From positions 1-30,817 of IMG/VR virus record IMGVR_UViG_3300031974_002416: a DNA stretch of 30,817 nucleotides. One strand, 5' to 3'. Below the pieces are notes generated by a model. That model searched no databases, had not been told where the DNA came from, and saw only the letters and a list, made by a program, of their open reading frames with translations. The DNA is from a virus. Of the stretch, positions 23,579 through 28,927 are shown in pieces (position 1 is the first letter of the stretch; the number at the start of each line of letters is the position of its first letter). The position numbers and the translations under genes are program-made.

Positions 23579-25260
23579 GGGATAGAGTAGTAAGTCATGA
23601 TATTCGTCTCGATGGCGGTGCGGTTGCTGGATTGGTCAGCCGACCAAAACACAACCTCTTGTATCCCTCCGTCCAAACCATTGGAACTATTGCTCAACGC
23701 ATTGAGCGTAACAGTATCGGTGAAATTTCTTGTTGTGCTGCTCGTATTGCCGTTGTAATGAAATTCAGCATCATCATTAACGTCTCTAATCAATGCAGCT
23801 AAATATTGCGCACCCGAAGCGACAGACCAAGCCCAAGTATAGAAACCGTTAATGCGCGTCCTAAACTGCGATGTGCTTATTGGCGCCCATTGGTTATTAT
23901 TTGGGCCGATTAGTGTCCATGAAGATGTAGTAGCTTCATTTTGTGCTACCCAAAAAGCAGACAATTCACTTGAAGGTGACCACGTTGTGTAGGTCATAAA
24001 GGTGGCGCCGCTAAATGTCACAGATGGCTTGCCATTCAATGTTGTGACCGCCGTACCGTCGTAAATCTGCGGCTGATTGACCGGAGTAATCTGAGTAGCG
24101 TGGTTTGACTGTCCGCTTTGGTCGTACCACCGGGAGACCGTAAGAACATCTGAGCCGCCGAACGCTACGATGGCTGCCTCGTCAAGGTCACCCCCGGCAG
24201 TGAAGCCGATGTCAAGCTCGTCGTAAGGAGGAGCATCCTTCCTTACTCTCATGCACTTAATAGCCGTGTTGCTAAGCTTACGAACGCTGTATGCTGCCGC
24301 AGCGCCACTGTAGTCAGCCAAGAACCCGCTAGAGTAATACGGGAGGTTGGTGAACTGGTAGTAGTCGTTGATACTGTTATTGATACTCTCGTTATTCGAG
24401 ACCCCGTAGTTCGGCAAGTGGATAATCTCCGAGATATCAAAAGTGTTGTAGCCCTCAGTCCCGTTTACCCGTGCGCCTAGTGCGACGTTGTATGGGTCCG
24501 TGCGATAGGTTGTACTTGAAACATAAGTCCCAAACTCAGTCCCGTTGCCAACCAAAGTATTGATGTTCCCACTTGGATTAAACTGAGCGTTCAGAATAAA
24601 CTGAAGGTTGTCAGGAACGGGGGTGCTCGGTATCTGAACGGAAGTTGCCGGTCCGGGTTGCTGAACGTAAGTGTTTGTATTGTAAGCAAGACCCCACCTA
24701 GCTCCACTAGTGGTGGGCCCGGCCTGACTGTTCCAGAAGTACCGGTCGCCACCGCTAGTGAGAGGACCATGTAAGACAAGGAACACGTCCATGTCGCCAG
24801 CCGTAGAAAGACTGACCGGGTCGGTTATCAACCACTCGCCGGGACCGCCGAGTGCGGTGCGGAAGATACGGACGCAAGGCTTGCCGCTTGTGCTTGTCGT
24901 GACGGCGGCTCCATCATAGATGGTGGGTAGGTACGCGTCGTTCGACTGCTCAAGGTCAAAGCCACCGCCCGATTGGTCATACCACGTCTTGACCGTAAGC
25001 TCGCTGCCACCAGAAAACGTAGCCAAAGCATTGACGTCGATAAGGCCATTGCTATCGAAACCAATACCTTGAGTAGCACCATCGCTGACGCGGCGGACCA
25101 ACATGCAGTCACCGCTGTACGTAGAGTTGAGCTTGCGGACGCTATACGCTACAGCGGCAGTAACGCTGTCCAAAGGCGGCGTGTACGGAGGAGGGGTGGG
25201 CCCCGGTCCCCCGCCTACGCCCTGACGGGCGCCGACGGCGTTCTGTATCGCAATCCACAT
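23575..25260 (-). CDS. Putative adhesin with two tandem lectin-like domains
   Basis: A protein of 561 residues, ATG at 25260. A short N-terminal helix (WIAIQNAVGAR) and a Gly/Pro linker (GGPGPTPPPYTPP) lead into two related domains, about residues 33-300 and 312-561. Each has AAxAYSVRKL near its start, then C-M-x-V/x-R, GFxxxGxxDxxA, a TVxxWYDQSG segment and a P-x-IYDGxAV strand; the second ends DQSSNRTAIETNIMTYYSIP. The second is especially close to the C-terminus of the 1568-residue tail protein. The fold is probably the concanavalin-like sandwich of GH54-type arabinofuranosidase domains, used here for glycan binding rather than proven hydrolysis. Receptor-binding fibre is the likely role. 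Confidence 0.82.
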   Translation of the reverse strand: MWIAIQNAVGARQGVGGGPGPTPPPYTPPLDSVTAAVAYSVRKLNSTYSGDCMLVRRVSDGATQGIGFDSNGLIDVNALATFSGGSELTVKTWYDQSGGGFDLEQSNDAYLPTIYDGAAVTTSTSGKPCVRIFRTALGGPGEWLITDPVSLSTAGDMDVFLVLHGPLTSGGDRYFWNSQAGPTTSGARWGLAYNTNTYVQQPGPATSVQIPSTPVPDNLQFILNAQFNPSGNINTLVGNGTEFGTYVSSTTYRTDPYNVALGARVNGTEGYNTFDISEIIHLPNYGVSNNESINNSINDYYQFTNLPYYSSGFLADYSGAAAAYSVRKLSNTAIKCMRVRKDAPPYDELDIGFTAGGDLDEAAIVAFGGSDVLTVSRWYDQSGQSNHATQITPVNQPQIYDGTAVTTLNGKPSVTFSGATFMTYTTWSPSSELSAFWVAQNEATTSSWTLIGPNNNQWAPISTSQFRTRINGFYTWAWSVASGAQYLAALIRDVNDDAEFHYNGNTSSTTRNFTDTVTLNALSNSSNGLDGGIQEVVFWSADQSSNRTAIETNIMTYYSIP

Positions 25261-25261
25261 G

Positions 25262-25723
25262 TCACCACAGGGCTAGGATGTCCGTAGCCGTGGTGTCCGT
25301 AGCGAAAACACGCTTGACCTGAACAGGAACGAAAGAACCAGCAGGGATGCCCACGAACGTGACGTCGTCGTTGCCAGCAGTCAAAACACGCACGTTGCCC
25401 GTATTGCCAGCATACAAGACGCAGCCTTGATTGTCGTCGGCGTAGAGGACGTAGTCCTCAGACGCGGCCATAATGTTGGCCGAAATAGTAAGGACCGTAG
25501 CGCTATCGACAGAACGAACCACAGCAGACGTGCCGTCGGTGGTGTTGTACACAATAAAGCCCACTAGGCTGGAAGTGAACGCAGCCGTGCTGTCGACAAG
25601 CTTGCTCGGGACAGCGCCGTCAGTAGTGCCGCTAACGGAAGGACCCGCAACATTCGGGATGTTAATAGTGTCGCTCGGGACAACAGTGAGCGCACGCTCG
25701 ACTTGTAACTTTTGATATGCCAT
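25262..25723 (-). CDS. Small beta-rich virion protein, possible decoration protein
   Basis: A protein of 153 residues from the ATG at 25723, which overlaps the TAA of the preceding tiny gene (TAATG); the frame is open further upstream to 25771 but that would run through that gene. It starts MAYQKLQVERALTVVPSDT, followed by INIPNVAG, a type of start I recall from structural-region proteins of marine phages. The body is Val/Thr/Ala-rich beta structure (STAAFTSSLVGFIVYNTTDG, VLYAGNTGNVRVLTAGND) and the end is VKRVFATDTTATDILALW. Decoration or minor tail protein by composition and context. Confidence 0.72.
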   Translation of the reverse strand: MAYQKLQVERALTVVPSDTINIPNVAGPSVSGTTDGAVPSKLVDSTAAFTSSLVGFIVYNTTDGTSAVVRSVDSATVLTISANIMAASEDYVLYADDNQGCVLYAGNTGNVRVLTAGNDDVTFVGIPAGSFVPVQVKRVFATDTTATDILALW

Positions 25724-25869
25724 TAGCTGTATGGGAACATTCGGTTTAGACTGTCCTTGCGACGACCGCAACCGCAGTCCCTATCGCCAGATACCTTATC
25801 GACAACTTTCTTGATGCCGGTAGCCTTGGTGACCTTCTCAATAGTATCGCCCAGTCCTTTGCTTTTCAT
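25723..25869 (-). CDS. Conserved small phage protein with CGC motif, 48 residues
   Basis: ATG at 25869; the stop overlaps the next start as TAATG. The product begins MKSKGLGDTIEKVTKATGIK, continues with a basic helix (KVVDKVSG) and has a Cys-Gly-Cys-Gly-Arg-Arg motif before the end DSLNRMFPYS. I recall very similar short proteins in flavobacterial and marine phages, always uncharacterised. The two closely spaced Cys could bind a metal or form a redox pair, though two ligands alone are not enough for a zinc site in a monomer. Too short for domain assignment. Confidence 0.72.
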   Translation of the reverse strand: MKSKGLGDTIEKVTKATGIKKVVDKVSGDRDCGCGRRKDSLNRMFPYS

Positions 25870-25878
25870 GCACCTAAG

Positions 25879-26169
25879 TTAATACTTTCCCTTTCTTCCC
25901 TTAGGGCTGCTCTTAGTGCTTCCGCCCTTGCCGGCCCACAAGTTCTTGCACGCCCAGTGCCGGGCCGTAAGCTTGCTCTTGGCAGTGCCACACTTGTGTC
26001 GAGCCTTGAAACTCTTACGCGCAGCAGCACTGTAGTTGTGCCCGTAGCCCTTGGCCCCGAAATGGATAATCTTCTCCTTGCCGCCCTCGCAAGCTTTGAC
26101 CATTTTCTTCTTGCCAGCGCTCGTACTGGGACGAGGCTTGTTGCAAGGCATATCTTTCTTACTTGCCAT
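25879..26169 (-). CDS. Conserved basic Cys/His-containing phage protein, 96 residues
   Basis: ATG at 26169, overlapping the upstream TGA by one base (TGATG); the frame is open to 26199, but the MASKKDMPCNKPRPS start fits the operon spacing. The product is very basic. It contains IIHFGAKGYGHNYS, then AARKSFKARHKCGTAKSKLT and ARHWACKNLW. The KSFxARHxC...RxWxCKxxW pattern is widespread in phage and giant-virus proteins, often at the ends of structural or prohead proteins; its conserved Cys and His residues could bind a metal. Function unknown. DNA binding inside the head is one possibility given the charge. Confidence 0.75.
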   Translation of the reverse strand: MASKKDMPCNKPRPSTSAGKKKMVKACEGGKEKIIHFGAKGYGHNYSAAARKSFKARHKCGTAKSKLTARHWACKNLWAGKGGSTKSSPKGRKGKY

Positions 26170-26621
26170 CAGTGTGCTTTTGCTTGGATAACAATCCACT
26201 CCGTGCCGTTCGACCAGAGGGTAACGCCGTTATATGCTTTGTTAATCTCATAGCCCGCGACGTCACCATCAATAGTGCCGCCGCCAGAAGCCACGATGAC
26301 AACCTTGTGGCTCGCCCCGACAGGGAACGTACCGTCGTTGACAACACGGATAAGGCGATACTCAGCCTCAACAGCAGTAGGGACAGTAATGGTATATGTG
26401 CCCGAACCGCCGCTCCAAGAAACGTCGATGGTGTTCGCTGGGTCCGTATACGTTAGGCTCCCGCCCGGGGTGGCCGTAACGAAAAAAGGAACCGCACTCG
26501 TCTGGCGTACGTCCTCGATGGTGTACGCATCGCGCAAAGCGTCACGATTGGCACTGCCACGGTCCGTAGTGTCAACGCTCGGGGCGACGCCGTGAAATTT
26601 TGTCCCGTCGGGTATGGGCAC
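26169..26621 (-). CDS. Modular virion protein sharing its N-terminus with the 22593-23162 product
   Basis: A protein of 150 residues. GTG at 26621 is the only usable start before an in-frame stop, so it is well determined. The first 40 residues (KFHGVAPSVDTTDRGSANRD, then ALRDAYTIEDV) parallel the N-terminus of the 189-residue protein at 22593-23162. The C-terminal part is different: TATPGGSLTYTDPANTIDVS, a Gly-rich turn, AEYRLIRVVNDGTFPVGASH and a final WSNGTEWIVIQAKAH, which reads as a small beta sandwich. The shared N-terminus followed by different C-terminal heads suggests alternative decorations plugged into the same virion site. Confidence 0.75.
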   Translation of the reverse strand: MPIPDGTKFHGVAPSVDTTDRGSANRDALRDAYTIEDVRQTSAVPFFVTATPGGSLTYTDPANTIDVSWSGGSGTYTITVPTAVEAEYRLIRVVNDGTFPVGASHKVVIVASGGGTIDGDVAGYEINKAYNGVTLWSNGTEWIVIQAKAH

Positions 26622-26715
26622 GTCTAATAGCTTTTCCCGCCTTACGTAAGGCGATTTTCAAAACCGTTCGCGGAATGCGCCGCGAAAGGAACTTTAGAAT
26701 CTTACTTAGACGCAC
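26572..26715 (-). CDS. Possible basic amphipathic peptide gene, 47 residues
   Basis: A GTG at 26715 near the end of the 33-residue gene opens a frame whose product starts RLSKILKFLSRRIPRTVLKI, continues ALRKAGKAIRRA and ends in an Arg-rich tail. The first 33 residues form a regular basic amphipathic helix, which is more protein-like than expected from a random gap. It would overlap the following gene by 50 bases, and two inverted repeats lie inside it, so it may equally be a non-coding spacer. Low confidence. Confidence 0.3.
   Translation of the reverse strand: MRLSKILKFLSRRIPRTVLKIALRKAGKAIRRAHTRRDKISRRRPER
26638..26686. promoter_or_regulatory. Perfect 16-bp palindrome and adjacent 7-bp hairpin
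   Basis: The 80-base spacer between the 33-residue and the 150-residue genes holds CGCCTTACGTAAGGCG (26638-26653), which is its own reverse complement, and TTCGCGG/CCGCGAA separated by six bases (26667-26686). On the minus strand the 7-bp hairpin comes first and is followed four to five bases later by TTTT, so it could be a weak terminator or attenuator; the zero-spacer palindrome is more like a dimeric protein-binding site or a site avoided or modified by restriction systems. Neither role is shown. Confidence 0.4.
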
Positions 26716-26803
26716 GGTTGGGACGAGGGGGGATGGCAGTCTTATTCCGGATTGCCTCACGACGGGCCTTGACCCATTCCAACATTTGCTTTTGCTTACT
26801 CAT
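26702..26803 (-). CDS. Tiny basic protein, 33 residues
   Basis: ATG at 26803 after an AT-rich leader (TAATTATTTTTGAGC) without a Shine-Dalgarno sequence. The product is MSKQKQMLEWVKARREAIRN followed by KTAIPPRPNRASK: a helical basic start and a Pro/Arg tail. I do not recognise it. It fits the series of very small basic genes in this region in size, composition and strand, with 12 bases to the upstream gene. Confidence 0.6.
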   Translation of the reverse strand: MSKQKQMLEWVKARREAIRNKTAIPPRPNRASK

Positions 26804-26815
26804 GCTCAAAAATAA

Positions 26816-27055
26816 TTATTTACGACTAACCCTTGCGGCCTTCGTGTTTGATACAAACTGTTTCCTCTTCCCCTGAGCTTTCTTCTTGCGTGCCGTCTTG
26901 GCCCGCTGGGCTTTGCTCAGACGCTTTGCCTTAGACAGGGGCAAGCACCTGTCGGGGTTCTTCTTGTTCTTGCTCGTGCCGCACTCGCCCTTGATGCTGC
27001 CATCGAGACCGATGCGCACCCACTTCTCGTCACGCCACTTCTTGAGCTCGCCCAT
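26816..27055 (-). CDS. Small Lys/Arg-rich conserved protein, 79 residues
   Basis: ATG at 27055, coupled to the previous tiny gene by TAATG. The start GELKKWRDEKWVRIGLDGSI is followed by a short segment with two Cys (GECGTSKNKKNPDRCLPLSK), then a strongly basic helix (AKRLSKAQRAKTARKKKAQG). MGEx-K-KW-DEKW starts followed by a Cys-x-C loop and an RAKTA-type basic tail recur in marine phage and virus genomes as I recall, without a known function. Charge suggests nucleic-acid contact, possibly packaged with the genome. Confidence 0.75.
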   Translation of the reverse strand: MGELKKWRDEKWVRIGLDGSIKGECGTSKNKKNPDRCLPLSKAKRLSKAQRAKTARKKKAQGKRKQFVSNTKAARVSRK

Positions 27056-27129
27056 TACTTCTTCTTGGGCTTCATAGTCTTAGCCTTCACCTTAGCCGTA
27101 CACGGCTTGCCATATCCTTTCTTAGGCAT
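27055..27129 (-). CDS. Tiny Lys-rich protein, 24 residues
   Basis: ATG at 27129 overlapping an upstream TAA and ending in a TAA that overlaps the next ATG, so it is held in the reading relay by TAATG on both sides. Product MPKKGYGKPCTAKVKAKTMK plus PKKK. It shares its first four residues and the DNA before them with the 60-residue gene at 27161-27343 as part of a 31-bp exact repeat. The perfect coupling on both sides is the main evidence that it is translated. Role unknown. Confidence 0.6.
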   Translation of the reverse strand: MPKKGYGKPCTAKVKAKTMKPKKK

Positions 27130-27148
27130 TATTTCTTTCCGTAGTTAG
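27118..27148. repeat. 31-bp exact direct repeat, copy 1
   Basis: Identical to 27332-27362. Read on the minus strand it covers the codons NYGKK, a TAATG junction and MPKK. Copy 1 belongs to the decayed gene remnant at 27129-27161 and the start of the 24-residue gene; copy 2 to the intact 47-residue gene and the start of the 60-residue gene. Confidence 0.95.
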
Positions 27149-27161
27149 TCCTGCCTGCCGT
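27129..27161 (-). pseudogene. Remnant of a duplicated 47-residue gene with an in-frame 111-bp deletion
   Basis: Eleven codons reading TAGRTNYGKK and a stop. They equal the first five codons of the intact 47-residue gene at 27343-27486 (15 of 17 bases match between 27145-27161 and 27470-27486, with the ATG changed to ACG) fused to its last five codons and stop, which are part of a 31-bp exact repeat. The junction is at TTAG, a 4-base motif present at both ends of the missing part in the intact copy (27359-27362 and 27470-27473), so the loss is exactly 111 bases, or 37 codons. This is a tandem duplication followed by a short-homology deletion and loss of the start codon. Confidence 0.85.
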
Positions 27162-27343
27162 TAGTATTCATAAGGACCCGGCTTCGGGTTTTTCGGGGAC
27201 GCAGTTTTTTTCCCTTGCATAACCTGATTGTGAGATGGCGGCAAAGGAATGTCCCTGCCCTTGGGAGATACAGTTGCATAAGGAACCATAAGGAGCTTTT
27301 GCATCTTCTGAATCTTTGTCTTCTTGTGAGGTTTCTTAGGCAT
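27161..27343 (-). CDS. Small basic protein, 60 residues
   Basis: ATG at 27343 coupled to the stop of the 47-residue gene by TAATG. The product starts MPKKPHKKTKIQKMQKLLMV and then has a motif GRDIPLPPSHNQVMQGKK and a Pro/Lys-rich end NPKPGPYEY. A RDIPLP motif also closes the 148-residue basic protein at 27562-28008, hinting at a shared short binding motif. Its own stop TAA once overlapped the ATG of the decayed gene copy (now TAACG). Function unknown; probably a DNA-contacting or virion-packaged peptide by charge. Confidence 0.68.
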   Translation of the reverse strand: MPKKPHKKTKIQKMQKLLMVPYATVSPKGRDIPLPPSHNQVMQGKKTASPKNPKPGPYEY

Positions 27344-27362
27344 TATTTCTTTCCGTAGTTAG
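27332..27362. repeat. 31-bp exact direct repeat, copy 2
   Basis: Identical to 27118-27148, 214 bp away. It spans the last codons of the intact 47-residue gene and the first codons of the 60-residue gene. Together the two copies mark the edges of an old tandem duplication of a two-gene unit. Confidence 0.95.
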
Positions 27363-27486
27363 GGTCCTTGCAATACTTGCTCGCAGCCATGTTGGCATAC
27401 GCGCTAGGGTAACGGTCAAAAGTCCGCTTAGCCCAAGCAATGCCCGCAGGGCAAATCTTGTTCTTTTTCTTAGTCCTACCTGCCAT
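27343..27486 (-). CDS. Conserved small phage protein of the CPxGxAxAKRxF...YPSAYAN type, 47 residues
   Basis: ATG at 27486. After a basic start (AGRTKKKNK) comes ICPAGIAWAKRTFDRYPSAY and then ANMAASKYCKDPNYGKK. The C-P-x-G-x-A-x-A-K-R-x-F-x-x-YPSAYAN-x-x-A-x-x-C pattern is widespread in marine phages and giant viruses as a stand-alone small protein, always uncharacterised in my memory. Two Cys about 30 residues apart bracket the motif and may stabilise or bind metal. The start overlaps the preceding small gene by 11 bases, and its stop overlaps the next ATG. Confidence 0.8.
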   Translation of the reverse strand: MAGRTKKKNKICPAGIAWAKRTFDRYPSAYANMAASKYCKDPNYGKK

Positions 27487-27565
27487 ACTTAGCTATCAAT
27501 ATACAGATGGCGGCCCCGACCATTCCGAGGCACACCATTCTGTATGCAAACTCTTTGCGGGTCAA
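27476..27565 (-). CDS. Tiny single-span membrane protein, 29 residues
   Basis: A TTG at 27565 overlaps the preceding stop as TTGA, the same arrangement as the tandem GroES-like gene. The product starts TRKEFAYRM and continues VCLGMVGAAICILIAKYGR, one hydrophobic segment of about 17 residues with basic residues at both ends. An internal ATG would leave only the hydrophobic part. It fills an otherwise empty gap of 75 bases. Possible small membrane or lysis-modulating peptide; evidence is modest. Confidence 0.5.
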   Translation of the reverse strand: MTRKEFAYRMVCLGMVGAAICILIAKYGR

Positions 27566-28008
27566 AAGCTGCTCTTGGGGAGCGGGATGTCGCGGCGCAT
27601 AATCGCGGCCCTATAAAGCTTTCCGGAGCCGCGCTTGGTGCGGCCATCTTTTGTTTTGACTCCGCCGCCTTTTGTTTTTGTCATACTTCCACTATTAGCG
27701 GTTCGACGATACTTAGTCTTTGCTCCAGCATTCGTCTGCATTTCCGTCTCAACAAAAGTGCCACCACGACCAGTGGCAGTCTTCATTTTATCTGTCGTGC
27801 GTCCGCCTTGCTTTATTTTATAACCTGTGGCGAGGGTTCGGCCACGGTCCGAAACCGTGGTGCTTTTTTTCTTAATAGGAGTTTTACCGTCGACCCCCCT
27901 TTTCTTGGTCTTGGTTTTTGTAACGGTGGTGCCACCTTTTGCGTAGGTGACTGTCTTGTTTTTGACGCCGTCCGATTTGGACTTGCTCACTGTGCGAAAC
28001 TTAGGCAT
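27562..28008 (-). CDS. Lys/Thr/Gly-rich basic low-complexity protein, 148 residues
   Basis: ATG at 28008. The whole protein is a low-complexity mixture of Lys, Thr, Gly and Arg (VTYAKGGTTVTKTKTKKRG, KKKSTTVSDRGRTLATGYK, TGRGGTFVETEMQTNAG) with little hydrophobic core until a short end RAAIMRRDIPLPKSSF. Extended Thr/Lys beta-type repeats with Gly suggest a disordered or fibrous nucleic-acid-binding protein. The terminal RDIPLP is shared with the 60-residue protein. It is the first gene of the leftward small-gene chain and faces the plus-strand gene 28 bases away. Confidence 0.72.
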   Translation of the reverse strand: MPKFRTVSKSKSDGVKNKTVTYAKGGTTVTKTKTKKRGVDGKTPIKKKSTTVSDRGRTLATGYKIKQGGRTTDKMKTATGRGGTFVETEMQTNAGAKTKYRRTANSGSMTKTKGGGVKTKDGRTKRGSGKLYRAAIMRRDIPLPKSSF

Positions 28009-28036
28009 GATAGATATCTTGTGCCAGCAAATTACA

Positions 28037-28459
28037 ATGAACTATTTAAAGTACTGGCGGGTAGTCCGCTACTTCATCCAAGCCAAATACGGCATCACCC
28101 AGCCCGACCTAGAGATGATGCTGTTCCTATATGACGAGCCCTACTTCACCAAAGCGAAGTTCAAGGAGTTCAACAAAGTCTTCTCGTGGGACAAAGACCG
28201 CTTCGAGCGCCTCCGCCGAAATGGATGGGTGGAGAAAGTATCGGTGGAGTCGAAGTCGAGACTCGGGGTCTATAACCTCACCTACAAAGCCAAGCGCGTA
28301 GTAGGGTACGCATATGCCATACTCCATGGCAAAGAGTTCCCCACCGATGACCAGAACAACCCAGTCTTCAAAAGAGATTGCTCATTTACCGATAAGATGT
28401 ACCGGAAGGTGATGATGCAAATCAATGAAGAACAACGACAACATCGCGCTCCGAAATGA
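28037..28459 (+). CDS. Possible winged-helix DNA-binding protein, only plus-strand gene
   Basis: A protein of 140 residues from ATG 28037 (an ATG at 28007 in the same frame would add ten residues but would overlap the divergent start codon). The N-terminal half is helical with YWRVVRYFIQAKYGITQPDL, a likely first and second helix, then LFLYDEPYFTKAKFKEFNKV and FERLRRNGWVEKVSVESKSR, a helix followed by a beta wing as in MarR-like winged helices; LGVYNLTYKAKRVVGYAYAI follows. If so, it may regulate transcription of one of its divergent or convergent neighbours. Its 3' end overlaps groES on the other strand by 38 bases. Function is inferred. Confidence 0.75.
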   Translation: MNYLKYWRVVRYFIQAKYGITQPDLEMMLFLYDEPYFTKAKFKEFNKVFSWDKDRFERLRRNGWVEKVSVESKSRLGVYNLTYKAKRVVGYAYAILHGKEFPTDDQNNPVFKRDCSFTDKMYRKVMMQINEEQRQHRAPK

Positions 28460-28682
28460 TGGTACGCGCAACACCATCAATCAACATGGTGTAGCTCGCT
28501 CGCTTGTCGTAGTACAACTCCTCGCCAGCATGGATGCTGGTCACGTCAGTGCCTGAAGCCACAACAACGCCACGACCGTAGCGCATCTGGTCGGCGTCCT
28601 CAGCGCTCAAGAGCAACCCGCTGCTAGTGGTGGTCTCCTCCTTGATGGCGTCGATGACGATGTATTTCCCTATTGGACGCAT
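28422..28682 (-). CDS. groES: GroES-like co-chaperonin
   Basis: A protein of 86 residues, ATG at 28682, a little shorter than bacterial GroES (97). It should cap a GroEL ring and close the folding chamber. Visible features: first strand KYIVIDAI, a mobile loop of about residues 15-30 (EETTTSSGLLLSAEDAD) with the hydrophobic triplet LLL in place of IVL, then GRGVVVASGTDV, AGEELYYDKRA and a C-terminal hairpin DGVARTIISERDVVVVLH. It follows the 85-residue gene by a 13-base overlap and groEL before that, giving an order groEL - gene - groES, opposite to the usual bacterial groES-groEL. Its end overlaps the plus-strand gene. Confidence 0.9.
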   Translation of the reverse strand: MRPIGKYIVIDAIKEETTTSSGLLLSAEDADQMRYGRGVVVASGTDVTSIHAGEELYYDKRASYTMLIDGVARTIISERDVVVVLH

Positions 28683-28927
28683 TGTATGAATAGTGGTGTG
28701 AGAGGGCCCACATACGCGCCCCCGATATTAAAGTCAAAGTACTCTACCGCCTCGTCGGACTCCATGTCATGGTCAACGACAAGTATCTCAAGGATGCGCC
28801 CGATATCGTAGCACACGCGCCACCCGTCCTCAACCTCAGTGAGGCCAAGGATGGCGTCGTCGAAACCATCGGCGAAAATGGCCTTGCTGTCGATAGCAGC
28901 CAACCAAAGCTCAATCTTCTCTCTCAT
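28670..28927 (-). CDS. Conserved phage protein between groEL and groES, 85 residues
   Basis: ATG at 28927 overlapping the groEL stop as ATGA. The product starts REKIELWLAAIDSKAIFADG and contains FDDAILGLTEVEDGWRVCYD, a helical RILEILVVDHDMESDEAVEY and the end FDFNIGGAYVGPLTPLFIQC plus VQ. The DGFDxAIxGxxxxxxRVxYxxxxxxExL...EAxEYxxFNxxGAYVGxxTP pattern is common in phages of many hosts as an orphan protein of unknown function. In this genome it is locked between two chaperonin genes by overlaps on both sides, so it is co-expressed with them and may act with them, but the family is not otherwise tied to chaperonins in my knowledge. Confidence 0.85.
   Translation of the reverse strand: MREKIELWLAAIDSKAIFADGFDDAILGLTEVEDGWRVCYDIGRILEILVVDHDMESDEAVEYFDFNIGGAYVGPLTPLFIQCVQ

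Noticed and set aside
23575-25260. Calling the lectin-like domains active arabinofuranosidases
   Set aside because: The resemblance is to the fold and its conserved aromatic and Asp-rich turns; I could not identify the catalytic pair, so binding is the safer call.
25724-25771. Longer start for the 153-residue virion protein
   Set aside because: It would read through the 48-residue gene whose stop overlaps the ATG at 25723 as TAATG.
27118-27362. Direct repeats as a CRISPR array or attachment site
   Set aside because: Only two copies, both inside coding junctions, and fully explained by a gene duplication.
28007-28036. Upstream ATG for the plus-strand gene, adding ten residues
   Set aside because: It would overlap the divergent ATG of the 148-residue gene; the start at 28037 leaves a normal gap and a better helical N-terminus. 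Not excluded.
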